Positions 23,273 through 34,629 of a stretch of DNA of 64,000 nucleotides are shown here, one piece after another. Both the position numbers and the translations under genes were made by a program. The first letter of the stretch is position 1; the number at the start of each line of letters is the position of its first letter. Under the pieces are notes generated by a model that was given only the letters and a program-made list of their open reading frames with translations, was not told the origin of the DNA and made no database searches. This stretch comes from Ophiura sarsii (taxonomy: Eukaryota > Echinodermata > Ophiuroidea > Amphilepidida > Ophiuridae), in NCBI GenBank assembly GCA_035610835.1, contig CM069446.1:51127625-51191624 (forward strand). The letters are read 5' to 3'.

Positions 23273-24196
23273 TATTCTAGAGGATTAGTTTGACAAAGTG
23301 TCTGAGCTACGGATCTTTTGCCATTAAGGAGAAGGAGGACGTGGAATGGTAGAAGATATCTATAGTGAGCAAATACCAGACCTATAATAGTACAATCAGT
23401 TCCAAATTGGCGAGAAATAAGCATTTTTATCTATCCTTTCAAAAAAGTAATCCAAGCATACACACACTATTTTGGCTATATGCACACGATTTTGGCCATA
23501 CGCACATGATAGAAACAAAGCAAATAATCGAGACCTCGTGCCTTATCGGTAAAAATCATCGCACTGACTTGAACGCTCTTTTGGATTGGATCAACTACAT
23601 CAAATGTAGAACATGTTTATTTTTACCTTTTTGTACATACATGTTTCATACCCTTCCCCTGATGAATGTATAAAAAGAATGGTCATTGGCAGTTCGATTT
23701 AGAATGCCTGACCTTTCACTCAAGTAGTAATGTCCAATCATTATATTTGACTAGCCGTTGTAAGACGTGCTTGTCACGAAGGTGCACGTTTCCTACTCAA
23801 CAGTATATTCTATAGACATTGTCTATATATAGGGCAGCAAAGTACAGGTAATTTTCTTCAAGGGGATCATTTCATTTAGTGGGTGGTTTATTTCCATCAT
23901 TTAGAGAGCAAAATAACGGTAAAAGCAGATATTTGTGCACCCGCTTATTCACATACTGGAATGGGCGTGCACGCAAAAGAACATGTGAATTGGTTTCTTA
24001 GATTTAGGTAAAAATAATTGAAAATGTCATAACACACCAGATTGCTTAGTTTGAAGAGTGAATCAAACACACACAAATTTTAAACTAAAGCACATGTGGC
24101 ACTCCATGCAAGACACTAAAATAGCAAAGCTTTTTAAAGATTCTGATCCACAATTTTACAAACGAGAACAGTCCTTAAGGGGGGGGGGGGGGGTGG
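23273..24196. other. No gene; 15-base G tract
   Basis: A G run lies at 24179-24193. The 102-codon frame at 23365-23673 has no recognisable domain. Confidence 0.45.
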
Positions 24197-24375
24197 ACTC
24201 TCAGGTACAGCCTCCGTAAAACTGCCGTAACTTCTTCAATAATCATTTAATCTTTATATAAGTATACAGTTGTGTACAGAAAAGGGTTCAATGAATCCAA
24301 CCATGATAATGAAATTGACCATTTTGGAAAGAATTAATAAAAAAACATGTTTTTTGACCCATTTTAGGTTCTGCA
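24197..24375 (+). repeat. Dispersed repeat, copy 1
   Basis: CTCCGTAAAACTGCCGTAAC and AAGGGTTCAATGAATCCAAC occur here and again in the same order at 50534-50702. The family is not recognised. Confidence 0.75.
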
Positions 24376-24627
24376 AAGATCACTCAAAATATATATTGTT
24401 ACATTTTGTCATACTAGTTTTATGATAATCCTGATTACATTCCCCAGGGTGCTTTTTTTGTTTTTTGAATATCTTATTTATTTTTTGAGTTATGGACCAA
24501 AAAGTGCCGAAAAAATGTGACTTTTTTCCCCAAAATGTGATTTTCATGATTTTGGAGGTAAAAAAAAATCACATTTTTGTACATTATTTAAATTGTTGTC
24601 ACAAACTGTACACAGAATACATGGTTA

Positions 24628-24831
24628 TGCACTTATCAATTGCATCCCCGGCCCCGGGGGACACGGGGATATCTGGGATTAGGGCCGGGACGTACAAATT
24701 CTCCATGTGACAGTTTGTACGTCCGGGTACACTCCCCCGCATAGCCAGGCATCATTTTTTGTACACTCGTGTACAGTCCCCGCATGGTCCCCGCCATGCC
24801 CCGGTCGCCGGGCTTGCAATTGATAAGTGCA
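24628..24831. mobile_element. 204-bp MITE with TTA duplication (PIF/Harbinger-like)
   Basis: Inverted ends TGCACTTATCAATTGCA and TGCAATTGATAAGTGCA are flanked by TTA (24625-24627 and 24832-24834). The interior is GC-rich with CCCCGG blocks. A 3-bp TWA duplication is typical of PIF/Harbinger. It is related to 32684-33106. Confidence 0.88.
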
Positions 24832-25698
24832 TTATTCTATGTGACAAATTGACACATTTTGATCACCCTGTATTTTGTTTAACAATTTATAATTAACCAG
24901 TTTCAATTATATTTGACTGGGAGGGCCTTACTTTTGGCTTCTCAAACCTGGAGTTCAATTCTTATTTTAAATACACTACGTATAAACTAGGTAGCATATA
25001 CAATGAATTACATTTCATTAGAATATTTCTTTTGTTACACCCTATATATTTCCTAAGTCACCTGTTTACTGGAACAAACATTTGATATTTACAATCTTTG
25101 ATATCTCAATTTTCTCACAATGCATACTTTTACACACTTAGTTATATACATGGACTTGAAGCTACAAACACCAGGTCAATAGGTATATGTGAAATATGCT
25201 GTCAGAAACTGTATTAACTGAATTTTGCGAGAGTTGATATGAAACAAAAGCAGTGAGGGGTGCACTGTTAAACCATTTAATGATACTCCAAGTTATTCAC
25301 CATGCATTTCTTGTTCTGATTCATGATAGATTTAACCATTCTGCATGGGTAAATTATAGTTTTGTAAATAGGAAGGAAATATTAGNNNNNNNNNNNNNNN
25401 NNNNNNNNNNNNNNNNNNNNNNNNNNNNNNNNNNNNNNNNNNNNNNNNNNNNNNNNNNNNNNNNNNNNNNNNNNNNNNNNNNNNNATTCTGATACACCCT
25501 GTACGCGAGGTGAACCTAATGTGACATGCGTCCAATGTGAAAAGATCTATGGAAAACAACATATCTGGGGAGTGATTTCTAATATGATGCCAAGTAATAC
25601 TGGCAAGTATGTTATCATTATTATTATGCCCGGTTACTATGGTGATCCAAAGGAGGATGTGTCCACTTAGACTAAGCAATTTGTTGTCCTTTTGTAAC
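24832..25698. other. No gene recognised; includes assembly gap
   Basis: AT-rich sequence downstream of the GPCR 3' end. The gap hides any distal 3' UTR or polyadenylation signal. Confidence 0.5.
25386..25485. other. Assembly gap (100 N)
   Basis: Exactly 100 undetermined bases, the usual placeholder for a gap of unknown size. Sequence order and distance across it are not assured. Confidence 0.99.
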
Positions 25699-28600
25699 TT
25701 AAGTTTTTCTGTCTGAAATGAGCGTGATTAAAGTATACAGGAATGGATTGATAGCTGAATTTATTGGTATTATGAAAGCTACAGTCCACACATAGACCAG
25801 TGGGTCAACCGAGATAATTTGGCATTGTACTAAAAAGCATGCTATCACTAATGGGACCCATGTAAAGAAATCAGTTAAAACAATGAGGGACATTTTAATA
25901 GCCATACGAATTTCTTTCTTTTCATCTGGCTTCCTTCCCGAACGTTTCGATGTTTTTCTTGCAGCTATGAATATCTGCGCGTAAAGATAAGCGATGAGTA
26001 CAAAACATGCCAAATTTACACCGATGAAAACAGTTATAGAAAAATATGTCGCTAATGTATCGCCGGTTATTTCCGATGTCGCATAAAGTGAATTTTGATA
26101 AGTAGGTTTTAAGGAAATTACATATTGCACTAGGAAATTATTTGTGTAAAAGTCATACATGAAAAATTTAACTACATAGGCCTGGCTAGACTCAGTGACA
26201 AGTGAGCTGATGTTTGCAACACTAACAGGCCTTCTGACTATAGGAATGCCTATGCAAACTTCGGACACCTCAAACACATCAGATCGCACACCGGATAACA
26301 CAACTGGGATAACGCTGATCAATAAACCAATAGACCAAAGTACAAATAAGCAAATCTTGGCAGACTTAGTTCTCAATCTGTACACGCTAAATGGGTATTT
26401 CACACCCTGAAACCTATCAAAGGTAATTAATGTAATAAGAAACACAGATACTTCACTGGAAAATATTGACAGTGTGCCAGCCAACTGACAAATAGGACCT
26501 TTACGCCAGAGTTCAGAATAAGAAGGGAAAAATTGTCCGTAATAAGCATCAAAATACGCCAACAGGACCATACTGATTCCCATTAGAAGGTCCGATAGAG
26601 AGAGATGTAATATGAGCAGTGATTGAACTGTACTGTCTTGCTTATTACCGCAACGTAAACCAAACACAGCGAGGTTGCAAACTATTGCAAATAAACCCAG
26701 TGCCCACATTGATATCCTGGGTAGAAAATCATCCACCATTCTCTTGCAAGTGAGATAAACTGACCGTGGATATCGAGGTATGCACTTGGCATATCCGGTA
26801 AAGCAACAAGTTGCACTTTCATCTACCAGCAACACTGTTGAATTATCAAGACCAATGAAAGATGACTTGGTCACAAGATGTAATTCATTTGCTCGAAGAT
26901 CCACTACTTCAACACCGGTGATGTAGAATACTTCATGGTCAATGTTTTGAATCAAGTTGTTTGACAAATTGACTGATTTCAAATGGGTCAAATAATCAAA
27001 GACACCTGACGGTAGTGTTGAAATTTTGTTCTGCTGAATTTCGAGTTGTTTAAGATTAGACAAACCAAAAAATGAACCGTTAGATATTCTTTGCAAATGA
27101 TTGTTAGCTATGGCAAGTACTATGACATTCGTCAGATCAATGAAAGTGCTTGGCTTGATCTCGTTCAACAGGTTATGGCTCAAGTAACATACTTCCAATA
27201 CATACAGCCCTTCAAATATGCCAATTGGTAGCTCATCTATTTCATTGTGTTCTAATGATAATAAAATAAGATTAGGCATGTACATTGAAATTTGCGGGCT
27301 CACAGAACTGAACTTGTTATTACTCAAATCACAAATGTGTAGATTACTCGGACGATCAAGTGCTGTGAGACTGCTGAGTTTATTGTTAGACATATTAAAA
27401 AATGCCAAAACAATTACTGACACGATTACATCTGTTTGAGTTTCGCTTAAGTTGTTATTACTTATGTCAAGGTAACGCAATGACGCCATGTTATCAAATA
27501 GGCCCTCTGGAAGATAGACAAGCTCATTCTCATTTAGAAAGAGAGTCTTTGTATGTACGAGGAATTCAAATAGATTTTCTGGCAATGTAGACAGAGCGTT
27601 ATAACTTAAATCACAGTTATACAATGACCGCATGTTTTTAAACGCATCATTTGGGATTGAGTTCAATTGATTATTTTGAAGTTCAAGACCAAGCAAATGA
27701 ATCTGTCCAATGAACACATCGACTGGAAGCGTTCTTAATAAATTATTTTGTAAATAAAGGTAAAGGACATGTGTATGATAAATTCTGAACAGACCATCAG
27801 GTAATGATATTAGCCTATTGTCTTCAATACTCACATGACTCAAAAAAGTCAGATTATCAAAAATACCAAGAGGTAACGTTGAAAGATAATTGTCTGTCAG
27901 CAAAAGAGACCTTAAGTTCACTAAATCTCTAAATATGTTATCAGTTAATGAAGTAATCAGATTGTAACCGATGTTCAACCATATCAATTGATGAAGGCCA
28001 TCAAAAATACCCACCGGTAAGTCAATAAGACGATTGTAATCAAGTCGAAGTACTATCAAACTAACCATACTGATAAACAGGCGAGCAGGGAGTAGCTGTA
28101 GTTCGTTGTCAGACAGATCTAACTCTGTTGCGACCCTAAGGCCGGCAAACGCCCCATCTTTAATATTGGCAAGACCTTTTCGATCTAATTGTAACCTAGT
28201 ATTATCAGGTTCATAAATCAAAAGGGCAATTGTGTTTGAGGTATTATCACACACTGTGGTCCATGATCTATATCCAAGAGTACAGACGCATTCATCTGGA
28301 CATGCCACGTTGAATGACACATTGTCATATGAGCCCCCATACGGTCGATCCATTGGTTTCACTGCATCGTAATGAGTAAAATTACATCCAGGAAAAGTTG
28401 TATTATCTGTTAAGGATAAGTGTGAGGATTCTAAAATATGTTTAGAATAGGGACATATTGAGTAGGGCACATTCACCCCACGAATATCTAAATTCACTCT
28501 TGTATTGACGTAATGGATTCTGAATTCTGTGGAGGTTAAGAACAACGTACAAGGTGCTGAATTCAACGATATTGAAACGATTCGTTTGAGACACTGTTCA

Positions 28601-29061
28601 CTCTGGGACGAAGTATTGTCTGCTAATTCAATATACACATAGGAATGTATAGCATTGGAACTTGAGCGCAACAATTGTACTGAACTTCCATTGCCTTGTG
28701 TTAATGAAATACCTATGGTACAACTGAATATTGAATTCTGCAAATTGGGATACTTTGATGATTCTGTAGTGTTATCCGTGATAATCACCGTTGGGTCATA
28801 AGTAATATTAACGTGACTGTTGCATTCATTGACAAGATTTACCACCTGCTGTGCTAATGTTGTGTGATTGATGCAAATTATTAGCAATAGTATACACCAA
28901 ACTGTACGTTTATGACACGCCATTCTTGCATCACTTACGGTGAACACTTTTATATTGGAAATTGATTTCTCAATCAATACCGTAATGATATTATTATGAA
29001 GCCATAACTCTCCCAAGTATACCAAGTGCAGTGTTACATACCAAACTGTAGAAGATTTCAA
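25699..29061 (-). CDS. Leucine-rich-repeat G-protein-coupled receptor (LGR/relaxin-receptor-like)
   Basis: A single open frame of 1120 codons. The likely start is Met47 (28923): it has A at -3 and G at +4 and opens a signal peptide (MACHKRTVWCILLLIICINH). Residues 72-250 are an N-glycosylation-rich, cysteine-bearing ectodomain of unknown type. A cysteine cluster at 254-271 fits an LRR N-cap, followed by about 18 LRRs (285-745). The cysteine hinge (752-772) leads into seven helices: TM1 783-804, TM2 812-838 (LHLSLSDLLMG, as in LGRs), TM3 857-882 with FSSEVSVF and DRF in the DRY position, TM4 901-924, TM5 1002-1033, TM6 1055-1078, TM7 1086-1112 with NPFLY. No LDLa module is visible, ECL2 is long (about 925-1001), and the tail is only about 10 residues. 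It lacks the introns usual in LGR genes. It would act as a surface hormone or peptide receptor; the ligand is unknown. Confidence 0.93.
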   Translation of the reverse strand: MKSSTVWYVTLHLVYLGELWLHNNIITVLIEKSISNIKVFTVSDARMACHKRTVWCILLLIICINHTTLAQQVVNLVNECNSHVNITYDPTVIITDNTTESSKYPNLQNSIFSCTIGISLTQGNGSSVQLLRSSSNAIHSYVYIELADNTSSQSEQCLKRIVSISLNSAPCTLFLTSTEFRIHYVNTRVNLDIRGVNVPYSICPYSKHILESSHLSLTDNTTFPGCNFTHYDAVKPMDRPYGGSYDNVSFNVACPDECVCTLGYRSWTTVCDNTSNTIALLIYEPDNTRLQLDRKGLANIKDGAFAGLRVATELDLSDNELQLLPARLFISMVSLIVLRLDYNRLIDLPVGIFDGLHQLIWLNIGYNLITSLTDNIFRDLVNLRSLLLTDNYLSTLPLGIFDNLTFLSHVSIEDNRLISLPDGLFRIYHTHVLYLYLQNNLLRTLPVDVFIGQIHLLGLELQNNQLNSIPNDAFKNMRSLYNCDLSYNALSTLPENLFEFLVHTKTLFLNENELVYLPEGLFDNMASLRYLDISNNNLSETQTDVIVSVIVLAFFNMSNNKLSSLTALDRPSNLHICDLSNNKFSSVSPQISMYMPNLILLSLEHNEIDELPIGIFEGLYVLEVCYLSHNLLNEIKPSTFIDLTNVIVLAIANNHLQRISNGSFFGLSNLKQLEIQQNKISTLPSGVFDYLTHLKSVNLSNNLIQNIDHEVFYITGVEVVDLRANELHLVTKSSFIGLDNSTVLLVDESATCCFTGYAKCIPRYPRSVYLTCKRMVDDFLPRISMWALGLFAIVCNLAVFGLRCGNKQDSTVQSLLILHLSLSDLLMGISMVLLAYFDAYYGQFFPSYSELWRKGPICQLAGTLSIFSSEVSVFLITLITFDRFQGVKYPFSVYRLRTKSAKICLFVLWSIGLLISVIPVVLSGVRSDVFEVSEVCIGIPIVRRPVSVANISSLVTESSQAYVVKFFMYDFYTNNFLVQYVISLKPTYQNSLYATSEITGDTLATYFSITVFIGVNLACFVLIAYLYAQIFIAARKTSKRSGRKPDEKKEIRMAIKMSLIVLTDFFTWVPLVIACFLVQCQIISVDPLVYVWTVAFIIPINSAINPFLYTLITLISDRKT

Positions 29062-29647
29062 TCACACACAAAGTTACTTTTATTTAGATAAGTGTTCGTT
29101 GTTGTTGAAGAAGTTGTAAAAATGTTTACAAGCCAAGGTATTATCATGATTATACAACTAGTTCTCAATATCTTCGGACAAAGCTGACTGGTAACTATAA
29201 TCGGCATGTCATCTCTTGACACCTCTGGATGAAATACTTCTCCCACATTCTAGTTCGAGTTATTTTAACCCTCTAAAGGTTCCAAAATGATGTCTGAAGA
29301 AGAATTACTGCAAGTCTTATAGCACTTAGTGGCTGGAACAATCTATAAAGAGAACACGATCAAATTATACATCTTTATTTTTGAACAAAATATCAAGGGC
29401 AATGTTTTAGTGTCGAAGAAATAATAAAATTAAGCCATTATCATTACAAGTATTAGTGTCGACTACTTACGAATAATCGTGTTACATTTTTACCAATTTA
29501 CTTACATACAGCGAGACCTTGTGAGGATGATCACATTTGTGTGTCAAATTTTAAAGATGATGCCAATTTACTAATATGTTGACAAATTCCTTAAATTGAA
29601 AATTGGCAATGTTTTTGTTTTGAAGAAATAATAAAACATAGCCGTTA
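29062..29647. other. GPCR upstream region with an internal ~200-bp direct repeat
   Basis: A block with GAAGAAATAATAAAA, AGTATTAGTGT and TTTTTACCAATTT (29400-29500) recurs at about 29600-29960, where it is split by the MITE at 29648-29895. No TATA box or exon is clear. Confidence 0.6.
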
Positions 29648-29895
29648 CACTGTAAATCTAGCTAAATCGGTTGTGTAAGAAAATTACACAGCACTGTTTA
29701 ATATATGAACCTAGCAACTATTGTTTAAAAAATTACACAATTGTGTACATTTTCACACAACTTCTTGTAAACTTTCACAAGGTTGTGCAACATTTTACAC
29801 AAGTTGTGTAATCTTTTTAAACAACCGGTTACTAGGTTCATATATAAAACAGTGTAGTTGTGTAACGTCTTTTTTACACAACCGGATTAACAGTG
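29648..29895. mobile_element. 248-bp MITE with TA duplication
   Basis: Ends CACTGTAAATC and GGATTAACAGTG are the outer tips of inverted arms of about 110 bp that repeat ACACAAC/GTTGTGT words. TA lies at 29646-29647 and 29896-29897. The uninterrupted copy of the host repeat near 29440 (GCCATTATCATTACAAGTA) gives the empty site. Confidence 0.88.
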
Positions 29896-29897
29896 TA

Positions 29898-30523
29898 GCA
29901 TTACGAGTATTAGTGTTGAATAATTAAAAAGATATGTGTTACGTTTTTACCAATTTCATTGTGCGCGTCATATGACGTTCATTTTATAAGGTGAGTGGGA
30001 TCCAGTCTCTATTACAAGTTATTCATCTGTACCAGTCATTTAAAAAAAGAAACCCAAATATCAGGCGATACACATTTTAGCACCTATTCCAAGATGGCAT
30101 TAGTAGTTCAGTGATTGGAAACCCATTTTCACATGTTCCATCCACACCCCCTCAGTTGAATAATAAAATAAATGTGATGAATGACTACCTGTTGGATAGC
30201 GTGATGCCCACGCAAATGTAGGTTGCTTACACACTAGATTACGCGGAATACGCACACATACAAAATATGAATGATGCATATCATAGCAAAATGCAATACA
30301 AAGCGGAGTTTTATATGAGGTTGCATAGCAGATCATCGATACATTTATTGTTAAGGGTGGACATGTGCGGTTTGTAGTATTTTTCAGTCAAAACAAAGGA
30401 TTCATCTTTGTGTAGATGTCGAGTGGGCCTTGCTGTGAGCAAGGATGTTTTATTTCGACAGTATGGAACCCGGGTATGGAACCAGGGGTATGCCACTGAG
30501 CTTGCCGATCGGGTCCACTTTTA
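29898..30523. other. No gene recognised
   Basis: No coding or repeat signal beyond the tail of the host repeat at 29898-29960. Confidence 0.45.
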
Positions 30524-32203
30524 AATTGAACTTAGTCAGCATAGAATTGGTGGCGCTATACCGATCAGGCGTGATTGCAGACGACGATGGACACGAACGG
30601 CCGTTAATTTTGAATTTCCGTTGGTTTCAATGCAACAATGGATTTTGATTATATGACCCCATACAATTCATCACACGTTGGAACTAAATTATTTCATCCT
30701 AAAACCACTGTGGATGGCTAACCATCCCCAGTGTCAGTATCATTTTTTGAATTTAAACCGTTGTTACGCGTTCGTCCCATTCACTTGATCACGTAACCTC
30801 GTTCGCATATTTTAACCTGAATATTCGTGAATACGCCCGTGTCCAGCGTCGTCTGCGTGATTGCAGCCTGCGTGATTGTAGCAGACGACGCAACGCTGGT
30901 CACGCGTCTCTTAGATGACCCAATTTGGCAACGGGAGTGCACCATTTTGAATTATTTTTAACAGTCATCGCCCGGTTAACGATAAAAATCCTTCTAATTA
31001 TGATGTATTTGTCAAAATGATCAGTTTAAAATTCGCGATTGGTCACGCGTTATGAACTCGCCTCCCAATAGGGTGGTGCCGTTACATTTTTTAGTTTTAT
31101 GCTGTCATTTTCCTCAAATATTTTCAAAACCACAAAAGCTATCTCAACAAATTTGGTATCATTTTAAAGCCCTAATAACAAGCTATCTGCCTGCAAAATG
31201 GCATTGGTATAGCTAATGCAGAAGGGGAGATACAGCTGTTTGATGTTTGGAGACCAGGGGTGGTGCTGGAAGGGGTGCCGCTAAGGGGTGCTGCCTGTAC
31301 AAACTCAATGGGAATAATCCAATAATGACGATAATCTTCGTTCTTTTTACAATAATTAGTCATCCCACAATGTTGCAAACACCATTCTGGTCCCATTTGA
31401 AAGGATATTTAGTAGTCTTTAAGTATGTGGTTCAACAGACTTGTCAACTATTTGTAACAGCTAATTAATTATGGATAAGACCATGATCACCAGCTTTCTT
31501 CCTATTCGCTACACAGTCAACATGAATAATCAGCCTCAATTTACCGGATTTATAAAAATGACTATAACAGAAAAAGTTTTCAACCTATGATAGTAAAAGT
31601 ATACATTTTTGGAAAGCTTGTAACTAGAGGAATTCAGAAATGCAGTTTATATCAGGGAAGGGTTCATCCTTAAACAAATATTTCTGAAAATTCTAAAAAT
31701 ATATAAAATAAAAATTGGAGATATTCACTAGCCGGTATAATTACCATACCGACGTAGTAACATTGACAATTATATATCATCTAATGGATAATTCCATGAG
31801 GAATCCAAATATGTAAAGTAAATAATGAGAGGGGTAGGTATATATAAAAAATATATGGATCTCAAATTAAAAATTAAAAAACTCAGATATTTTTCCGAAC
31901 ATTTCCGATCATACCATTTTAGTTCTTGGTCGTACTATAATTTCAATGGCATAATTTGGTTTCCTCATGCTATTTCCCTTCAGAAAATGTATACTTTTAC
32001 TACCTCAGGGGGGTATACAAGCAAATATAAATGTGTAAAGTTAGAATCATGTCGCGAAAGCCAAAATCCGTGTGTAACGCGAAAGGAGGCGAGCTTAAAA
32101 CACATGACCTATTACGTGTTATTCACTACGAATTCAAAATTTAAGTTTCGCGTGGCCACCGTCGTCTGTGTAAATCTACAGCGCCCCCAAACCTATGCTG
32201 ACT
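30524..32203. mobile_element. ~1.68-kb TIR element, noncoding
   Basis: The left end TTAGTCAGCATAG (near 30530) and right end CTATGCTGACTAA (to 32203) open inverted repeats of about 95 bp, sharing GGCGCT, CAGACGACG and ATTTTGAATT blocks in mirrored order. The interior holds two hairpins: CACTGTGGATGG...CCATCCCCAGTG (30706-30733) and GCGTCGTCTGC...GCAGACGACGC (about 30846-30894). The largest frame (31825-32205, 126 codons) resembles no transposase. It looks like a non-autonomous DNA transposon; the target duplication is unclear. Confidence 0.7.
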
Positions 32204-32680
32204 AACAATTCCGTTAAACCTGGTTAAACATTGTTAAACGCGTTAAACGCCGGTCACCGACGCATTCCAGACGATTATTATAATTTATTCAAAAGGACCG
32301 TTTTCGCTACGTACGTTAGTATACGACTTTCCTATCCCAAAGTTAATAGTATCCCTGATGGAACGTTGTTGTCATTCAGTGTCCAAATGTACTGACTGAG
32401 GGTCATTGCATTTACTGCTTGTCCATTGAACCTGGTCTTAAAGCAGTTTTTAGTCAGGCCAATGTATGTTTTATATTTAAAGTTATCTTGTTATAATGTG
32501 TAATATTTATTGCATACTCGTAGTTTTTAAGGTTTTGTATAGTATTTTCCATTTGTATCTTCCCCCCCCCCCATACTGCTGTTTTATGTATTTTTGTAAA
32601 GCGCTTTGAGGACAGTTTACTGTCATAGGGCGCTTAACATACACCATTATTATTATTATTATTGTCTTGTAACCATTGCT
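32204..32680. other. No gene recognised; short ATT microsatellite
   Basis: A short (ATT)n run lies at about 32647-32663 and a C run near 32563-32572. Otherwise unremarkable. Confidence 0.5.
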
Positions 32681-32683
32681 TAA

Positions 32684-33106
32684 TGCGCTTGTCATTTGCT
32701 GTCCCCGCTCCTGGAGACCCTGGCCTTGCCGAAAAAATAGCCGGGACTTTAGCGGGGGAATACTCAAAATGGATGCCCCGGTACCCGGGACAATAGCCGG
32801 GGTTTTAGCGGGGATGTACAAATAGGCAGCCCGGCCCCCAGGCTGTCGTACCGAGATGTACCCGGGACTGTTACCCCACTGTTACCCAATGTTGTATGAG
32901 CCAGGGCTGTGACATTTTGCCTGGCTGTCAGGGGCCGGGACTGTACCCGGGGTTGTACCAGGGATGTTCGGATATGTAGTGTCCCGTACCCCCGGGACAG
33001 TACCAGGAGATAGCGGGGGATATACACTTTCGGCAAAGTAATTTTCCCCGCTAAGTCCCCGCAAGGCCTGGCTCCCCAGAAGCGGGGACAGCAAATGACA
33101 AGCGCA
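32684..33106. mobile_element. 423-bp MITE with TAA duplication (PIF/Harbinger-like)
   Basis: Perfect inverted ends of 26 bp start TGCGCTTGTCATTTGC and end GCAAATGACAAGCGCA, flanked by TAA (32681-32683 and 33107-33109). The interior is full of CCGGGG/CCCCGG blocks, as in the relative at 24628-24831. The minus-strand open frames inside are translations of these blocks. Confidence 0.9.
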
Positions 33107-33312
33107 TAATAGATGACTTCAGATGTTTAGCAGTTAATGTTAACCCTTTGAAACCCTATAGCTGCCCCCGTCTGTCTGTACCCCTCACCTTAGTCTTCCC
33201 ACGGTTCACACACAGGTGATGATAAAAACCTCAGACACATTTAGGCCTACTACACCTCGCCGGAAGACCAGCTCATCAGGTATACTGGCACACATTTGTT
33301 GAAGCCGGTACA

Positions 33313-33687
33313 CAGGGCCGTCAGAAGGGGGGGGGGGGGGGGGGGGGTGCGTTGGGTGCGGACGCACCCCCCTTGAAAATCTCTTCTTTTTTTTCCTTCT
33401 TTTTTTAAGGTAAAAATGGCGTTTTTCTTAGTTTCAAATTTCAATGATAGTAAAAACTACTCATAAAACATTGACTACAGTGCTTTTTGGACTGCGAAAT
33501 GTTGTGTCCGTGCGAAATTTGTTGACTCCACCACCCCCCCCCCCACTTACGTGAAATTCACGAGGTGACTGACTTGGAAAACATTTGGGGCAACCTTTTA
33601 CGAGAAAAAAAACCTAGCTACGCCACTGCTTCCGGTAAAAAATCGTGAAAACGCACCCCCCTTGGGCAAAAGCTGCTGACGGCCCTG
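33313..33687. mobile_element. 375-bp TIR element with GTACA flanks
   Basis: Ends CAGGGCCGTCAG and CTGACGGCCCTG are inverted, and GTACA lies on each side (33308-33312, 33688-33692). CAGGG ends resemble hAT-type elements, but the visible duplication is 5 bp rather than 8. A 21-base G run (33327-33347) and two CGCACCCCCCTTG copies lie inside. Confidence 0.75.
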
Positions 33688-33692
33688 GTACA

Positions 33693-34629
33693 TCTGGTAA
33701 TTGGTACGCGCTCAGTCGCGCAGGTATACCCGCGCGTCAGGTTCATTTCAAAGGGTTAAACAGATCAAATGGAAAGAACTCCTCTACTCTTATAGTCACC
33801 AGAAATGTTGAAATTCTAACTGAACACTATACCAGATACACTATCCACACCTACTACCAACCTAAAGACATGGAACAAATATGTCTATGCGCTCTTTTTT
33901 GTGTGGATACAACAACTGCACATGCACATATTCAACTATTGCCAGTACTTCCTTGGAATCAGGACGATACAACTGGAGACACGACACGTGATTGCAGGGG
34001 CGTCAATCCTGTATGGACGAGGGGGACATGTCCCCACTATGTTTTGAGGTGGGGTGGACACAATATCAAATGTCCCCACCATGTTTTGAGTTTGCATGGG
34101 ATCGAAATAGAACAATTTAGAAACTCCTAATTATAGTCCGTTATCAAGACCGACGACGGCATCCAAGAACAGTGATGTTCAATGCAGCAGTATAACGCCA
34201 GAAAACCGATAGCTCCAAGGGGGCGCTGCCCCCTTAACCCCGCCGGGGCTTTACCCCTGGACCCCACCGGGACCCTAGTAAGCGGGCCCCTGGAACCCAC
34301 GCCGATTTCTTTTTAAAAATGGATTGACGTCAAGTTGAAGGGATTGTGGGCTGAGGCATCGGCAAGGCAAGAAAGAAACAGACACTATTTCACCTTTTAT
34401 ATTAACACAACATCACAAAATGTTATCATTTGTGATAATTTGTTTTGTTATTGACAATTAATGCTGATGTCCATCGCAATCGATTTATCCATCACGCGAC
34501 AAAAAAATCATTTATAAAAGGCGGGCAAAAATAATGCTGATCATTCGTCACAGTACAACGCTCTTGCTTGAATAGGGGCTTTTGCAACTTTTGAATTCGA
34601 CCTTAAGTCACTCAAGTGCCCTTTAATCC
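33693..34629. other. No gene recognised
   Basis: The 161-codon frame at 33645-34130 starts inside the preceding TIR element and crosses a duplicated TGTCCCCACCATGTTTTGAG-like block. GC-rich sequence at 34215-34295 looks like transposon debris. I do not support a gene. Confidence 0.5.

Noticed and set aside
29058..29246. 62-codon minus-strand frame just upstream of the receptor, as a possible 5' exon
   Set aside because: It has no signal peptide or donor site, and the receptor frame already has a better start with its own signal peptide at Met47.
31825..32205. 126-codon plus-strand open frame
   Set aside because: It lies inside the TIR element and ends in its inverted terminal repeat. No DDE or DNA-binding motif is visible.
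32764..33094. Minus-strand frames rich in Pro, Gly and Ser
   Set aside because: They lie wholly inside the GC-rich Harbinger-like MITE and reflect CCCGGG blocks.
33645..34130. 161-codon plus-strand open frame
   Set aside because: It starts inside a TIR element and crosses a short duplicated block. Nothing suggests a protein domain.
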